From JBBDMX01 sp040878035 (GTDB lineage Bacteria; Planctomycetota; Phycisphaerae; Phycisphaerales; Phycisphaeraceae): DNA of 64,000 nt. Under the pieces are notes generated by a model. The model was not told the DNA's origin and did no database searches. It saw only the letters and a list, made by a program, of their open reading frames with translations. Shown piece by piece: positions 61,203 to 64,000 of this stretch. Position 1 is the first letter of the stretch, and every line of letters starts with the position of its first letter. The position numbers and the translations under genes are program-made. Where the stretch lies: positions 73,198 through 137,197 of the forward strand of contig JBBDMX010000030.1 of the NCBI GenBank assembly GCA_040878035.1. The letters run 5' to 3'.

Positions 61203-61484
61203 TCACTCTGCGCATGATGTAGCCCCCGTACCGGCGTGGATCGAGTCGCGCCAGGCCTGCCGCTGCTGCGCCAATATGATGATGCGCCTAACGTCATCTG
61301 GTGTGTACATGGCATACCAGCCCTGCCGGCTCGCCGGCCGGACACCGCGGCTGGCTGCGTGAGCACGCAGGGCCTTGTCGGTTGTCGGCAGGCCGAGCCG
61401 GCGCAGGTGGTCGGCAATCTCCCTGATAGAAAGTGGACCGGGCGGAAGGTCGGGATAGGTCATTTCATGTTCGGTTGAGGCCAT
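61203..61484 (-). CDS. Small helix-turn-helix protein (excisionase/MerR-like)
   Basis: A 93-residue protein with LSIREIADHLRRLGLPTTDK, ALRAHAASRGVRP and WYAMYTPDDVRRIIILAQQR, which fits a small winged-helix DNA-binding fold of the excisionase/MerR type. AGGAGAG lies just before ATG 61484. As first gene of the operon it could regulate it or bend DNA at the nearby repeats. Promoter probably in 61490-61560. Confidence 0.65.
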   Translation of the reverse strand: MASTEHEMTYPDLPPGPLSIREIADHLRRLGLPTTDKALRAHAASRGVRPASRQGWYAMYTPDDVRRIIILAQQRQAWRDSIHAGTGATSCAE

Positions 61485-61610
61485 TTGGCTCTCCTTTCAT
61501 AGACGATATGACCAAACGCGCAAAAACTAGCCAGGAAAATTATCAAGATTCTTTTTGAGGTGGCCTGCCGGCCACATCCGCCGGTTCAATCGAGGGGAGG
61601 TGGACCACCG

Positions 61611-62080
61611 GGCCGGCCCCTCCCCACCCCGCCGGCCATGTGTGGAGAAATCAGGGAAGAGGTGGGTGTGGCCGGCCCCGCTCCACCTGCCGGCCTTGCG
61701 GGAGTTTCGTAGTAGGACCGAGTTTTGTAGTACGGGTGATGACTCAGGGGAGTTTTGTAGTATTGTAGTATCGTAGTATGAGAATCAGTGAGAATGTATG
61801 TGTGATATAACTATATGATATATCATTACTTATAATCACTATTTCCTACCCATTCTTGACGATGTACTACAAAACCCCATTTCTACTACAAAACTCAATC
61901 TGCTCCATACCACATACTACAAAACTACAATCGTGGCCGGCAGGTGGAGCGGGGCCGGCCCATGGGTACGCCTCTCCACTGATCCATCAATCATGGCCGG
62001 CAGGGGAGCAGGGCCGGCCCTGGGTCCACCCCTCCACTGATTCACCGGGAGGTGGCCGGCGGGTGGGGAGGGGGCCGGCC
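61611..62080. other. Origin-like region: nested inverted hairpins, opposed repeats, AT-rich core
   Basis: GC-rich 25-27-base elements of form GGCCGGC...GCCGGCC lie at 61611-61637, 61670-61695, 61935-61960, 61995-62019 and 62054-62080. The two left copies are inverted relative to the three right ones; 61670-61695 and 61935-61960 are exact inverses. Between them, AGTTTTGTAGTA-type units run one way at 61703, 61721, 61751, 61763 and 61771, and TACTACAAAACT-type units the other way at 61865, 61884, 61915 and 61925. The middle 61779-61860 is AT-rich (GATATAACTATATGATATAT). This matches an iteron-type replication origin or partition site; a large recombination or MITE-like structure is the alternative. 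No gene. Confidence 0.6.
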
Positions 62081-62503
62081 ATCAAGATGGTGGCCGGCAG
62101 ACCAGGTGGGACCGGCACACTCGACCTCTGGGGCGATCAATACCCCAGCGCCCACCGATATTCTGAAAACAAACATCACCGCGTGTACGGGTAGGCGCAC
62201 ATGTGGAAACAGGATGGTCCAAAAACGAACATCAACGCCATCCCGAGCCGACCAAGGCGTGCCGGCACCCAGCGCATGCCCGCAGCTTTTGCAGTTCATT
62301 GCGGTGCCAGCCAATTAACGCCTCGCGGTACAGGCGGGGAGCACGGGCCGGATCGCACCCCTGGCCACTGCCGGTACGCGCCCTGACCATCCCGGTCGGC
62401 ACGCCGAAGCGCCTCATCGAGCACGCACGCGTTTTCCCCAAAGTGGCGCTAGCCCGCGAGTAGACAATCGCACCCTATTTGGTGTCCGCCGTCCGGCCTC
62501 AAA
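62081..62503. other. Gap without a convincing gene
   Basis: About 420 bases between the origin-like region and the XRE gene. Two overlapping minus-strand frames (62042-62314, with a CKSC motif, and 62232-62441) are possible small genes, but neither has a good ribosome site or a known relative, and each shadows the other. I see no tRNA, promoter or repeat that I would defend. Confidence 0.4.
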
Positions 62504-62854
62504 TCATCGCCGGGTCGCGCGATCACCTAATGCCCGGGCGAGCATCTCAACGACCTGAAGGTCCTCCTTCTGCAACCTTCTCAGCGCAACGATCAACGAA
62601 ATGGGCAAGTCGGGCGTCGCAGGCGGCTCGGATCCCAAGAGCTGGTCCACGGTGACATGCAGCGCATCTGCAAGTTTCGCCAGGTTTCCCGCTGATGGCG
62701 TACGGTGACCACGTTCGTAGTGCGCCAGCGTACTCTGGTCGATCCCTGTCCGGCTTGCCAGTTCTTGCTGAGTAAGGGCCGCCGCTTCACGAGCTGCGCG
62801 CAATCCCTTCGATAGAGCGCGAGCAGCCTTGACATTCAATGGCGATTGTGCCAT
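62504..62854 (-). CDS. XRE-family regulator
   Basis: A 116-residue protein with the classic Cro/CI helix-turn-helix LRAAREAAALTQQELASRTG, IDQSTLAHYERGHRTPSAGN, followed by a short helical dimerisation tail (ISLIVALRRLQKEDLQVVEM). It probably represses the element's genes. ATG 62854 (MAQSPLNVKAAR) is chosen; GTG 62872 is possible. It is divergent from the coiled-coil gene, so the 96-base gap holds the promoters it would control. Confidence 0.88.
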   Translation of the reverse strand: MAQSPLNVKAARALSKGLRAAREAAALTQQELASRTGIDQSTLAHYERGHRTPSAGNLAKLADALHVTVDQLLGSEPPATPDLPISLIVALRRLQKEDLQVVEMLARALGDRATRR

Positions 62855-62950
62855 AATGTAATATGTCTCCACGACACTCCTTCACCCGCCTCAGTTTACC
62901 CGGTGTTCGGGCTGGGCGCATGGGAGCACCTACAGAAAGGATTGGTTTAT

Positions 62951-63397
62951 ATGACAGCGATGAACGAACGGCTCGAGAAGATCCGCAAGCGCCGCGAACG
63001 AGCACACCGCATGCTCGTTGTCGTCCGCCGCAAGGAACGCCAGGCGCAGCTGGAAGCCCGGCTCCAGGAAGACCCACATCTGCGGGGTCTACTGGCCCAG
63101 GAGGAGCAACTACGCGACAAGGTGCATTTCGTACGCGTATGCATGGCGCGAACGCGTACGTCCATCATCTGCCACAACCGAAAGCTTGCTGAGCGCGAAG
63201 CCCAGCATGAAATGCTGGCAACCGAGGCAGAGAAGCTGGCCGGGACCCTAACAGCGGTGCAATCCAAACTCATGGACGGGGCTCGAAGGCATGGTGCCGT
63301 CTGTAAATCAGTTGCACAGCTCACCAAATGGATTGTTCGCCAACCGATCCGGCCCAACAACGGAGCTGCAGTGGCCGAGGAGGTGGCCCATGCGTAA
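62951..63397 (+). CDS. Coiled-coil hypothetical protein
   Basis: A 148-residue, highly charged helical protein (MNERLEKIRKRRERAHRMLV, RKERQAQLEARLQEDPHLRG, KLAEREAQHEMLATEAEKLA) predicted to be mostly coiled coil. AAAGGA precedes ATG 62951. It overlaps the next gene by 8 bases. Could be a structural or DNA-associated protein of the element. No named family. Confidence 0.65.
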   Translation: MTAMNERLEKIRKRRERAHRMLVVVRRKERQAQLEARLQEDPHLRGLLAQEEQLRDKVHFVRVCMARTRTSIICHNRKLAEREAQHEMLATEAEKLAGTLTAVQSKLMDGARRHGAVCKSVAQLTKWIVRQPIRPNNGAAVAEEVAHA

Positions 63398-63767
63398 GGG
63401 TCGGAATAAAAGAAAGAAGCGGGAGCAATATCGCACTTTCATGTACCGCGACGAACAGGCCAAGACCGCCAGCATCGCCGTCAAGAACTCTGCCGGTGAT
63501 GTGGTCGGCAAAGCAGTCGCGTTGCCGCCTGAGGCCACTGCTTGGATTAAGGGCATCTTTGAAAGATACAGGGAAGTGACTGGCCAGGATCCCCCGCAGA
63601 CCATGGAACTCCATGAAATCGCACGGCGTGCGGGCTGCCCACTGCCCTCGGCCAACGAGTTTCAAGCCGAACTCTCACGGGGGATGCGTGCTGCGGGCAT
63701 TGACCCGGCTGTAATCTTCGCCTTCGAGCGAACCGGCATCCTCATAACTGAGGTTTTGCAAAGTTAG
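63390..63767 (+). CDS. Hypothetical protein of the element
   Basis: A 125-residue protein with a very basic N-terminus (MRKGRNKRKKREQYRTFMYR) and a helical C-terminal half (TAWIKGIFERYREVTGQDPP, AGIDPAVIFAFERTGILIT). GAGGAGGTG before ATG 63390 is a strong ribosome site, and the overlap with the coiled-coil gene shows coupling. The basic N-terminus suggests nucleic-acid binding. Related short proteins are frequent in planctomycete islands; function unknown. Confidence 0.6.
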   Translation: MRKGRNKRKKREQYRTFMYRDEQAKTASIAVKNSAGDVVGKAVALPPEATAWIKGIFERYREVTGQDPPQTMELHEIARRAGCPLPSANEFQAELSRGMRAAGIDPAVIFAFERTGILITEVLQS

Positions 63768-63784
63768 TTTTTACAGGCGAATTC

Positions 63785-63970
63785 ATGGCCACTTTGACGA
63801 TACAAGCCGATGGCAGGACGCCCAAACCGGTCACGGAGGACCATGCCATGCCCGCCATCGTCGAGTTTCCCACCATCGTCACCGAAGCGCTGGCCCAGTT
63901 CGGCGATCTGTTCGCCAACGAACCGGAACGGCGCCATTTCGCCGAGTTCTGGTTATGCACTTTACTCTAG
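63785..63970 (+). pseudogene. Transposase N-terminal stub (IS701-type)
   Basis: A 61-codon frame containing MPAIVEFPTIVTEALAQFGD and LFANEPERRHFAEF, the N-terminal start of IS701/IS4-like DDE transposases, which continue with a conserved YLTGLL segment. Here the frame turns into WLCTLL and stops at TAG, so the gene is cut. It ends 30 bases before the window edge; a continuation beyond it cannot be ruled out. Confidence 0.6.
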
Positions 63971-64000
63971 TTGCGGACCGGGCTATCTTGACTTGGCATG

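Noticed and set aside
62042..62314. 90-residue minus-strand frame with CKSC near its N-terminus
   Set aside because: Overlaps another frame of equal quality, enters the origin-like repeats and has no ribosome site; left unannotated.

Overview
The window looks like a chromosome segment of a high-GC bacterium of the Planctomycetota, most likely of the Phycisphaerae type. The reasons are four pseudopilins with the F-T-L-V/I-E-L-L-V-V-I prepilin motif and an H-X9-DG type C-terminus, two PEP-CTERM proteins carrying autotransporter-type beta-strand repeats, many polysaccharide-active enzymes, LacI-type regulators beside them, and many simple-sequence dispersed repeats. The assignment is an inference from gene content; no rRNA is present.

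Layout. (1) 1-6318: a tightly overlapping operon for a membrane complex related to hydrogenase-4/complex I (HyfB, C, E, F, G and a HyfH-HyfI fusion). The HyfG-like subunit lacks the paired cysteines that hold the Ni-Fe site, so this is probably an Ehr (energy-converting-hydrogenase-related) complex. (2) 6406-8439: a GATase1-like protein and an AGE-family epimerase. (3) 8440-12013: a decayed mobile-element region with small phage-like genes, a frameshifted gene, an IS3-type transposase stub and a gene broken by an in-frame TAG. (4) 12014-20680: hydrolase, ceramidase-like protein, sorbosone-dehydrogenase-like propeller, SDR epimerase, DinG-like helicase, a DUF433/DUF5615 toxin-antitoxin pair and a PH-domain membrane protein.

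(5) 21057-51265: a polysaccharide-utilisation region. It holds three propeller proteins or domains of oligogalacturonate-lyase type in the window as a whole, two LacI regulators each followed by pseudopilins, two PEP-CTERM beta-strand-repeat proteins, a pectate lyase fused to the same kind of repeat domain, a beta-helix protein, a sialate O-acetylesterase, a GH36 enzyme, an SGNH esterase and a GH10 xylanase. Together they look made for taking plant or algal polysaccharides apart at the cell surface under LacI control. One oligogalacturonate-lyase-like gene runs in frame into a pseudopilin. Several simple repeats have inserted in frame into enzyme linkers.

(6) 51430-57035: MgtE, a Gfo/Idh/MocA oxidoreductase, an ECF sigma factor with a membrane-anchored partner, and another propeller protein. 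(7) 57238-64000: tRNA-Ala(UGC) followed by a divergent tyrosine recombinase, att-like repeats, a DUF3987 operon, an XRE regulator, coiled-coil and hypothetical genes and a transposase stub. This is an integrated element. Its most striking feature is 61611-62080: nested inverted GC-rich hairpins around two opposed arrays of GTTTTGTAGTA-type repeats and an AT-rich core, which looks like a replication or partition origin.
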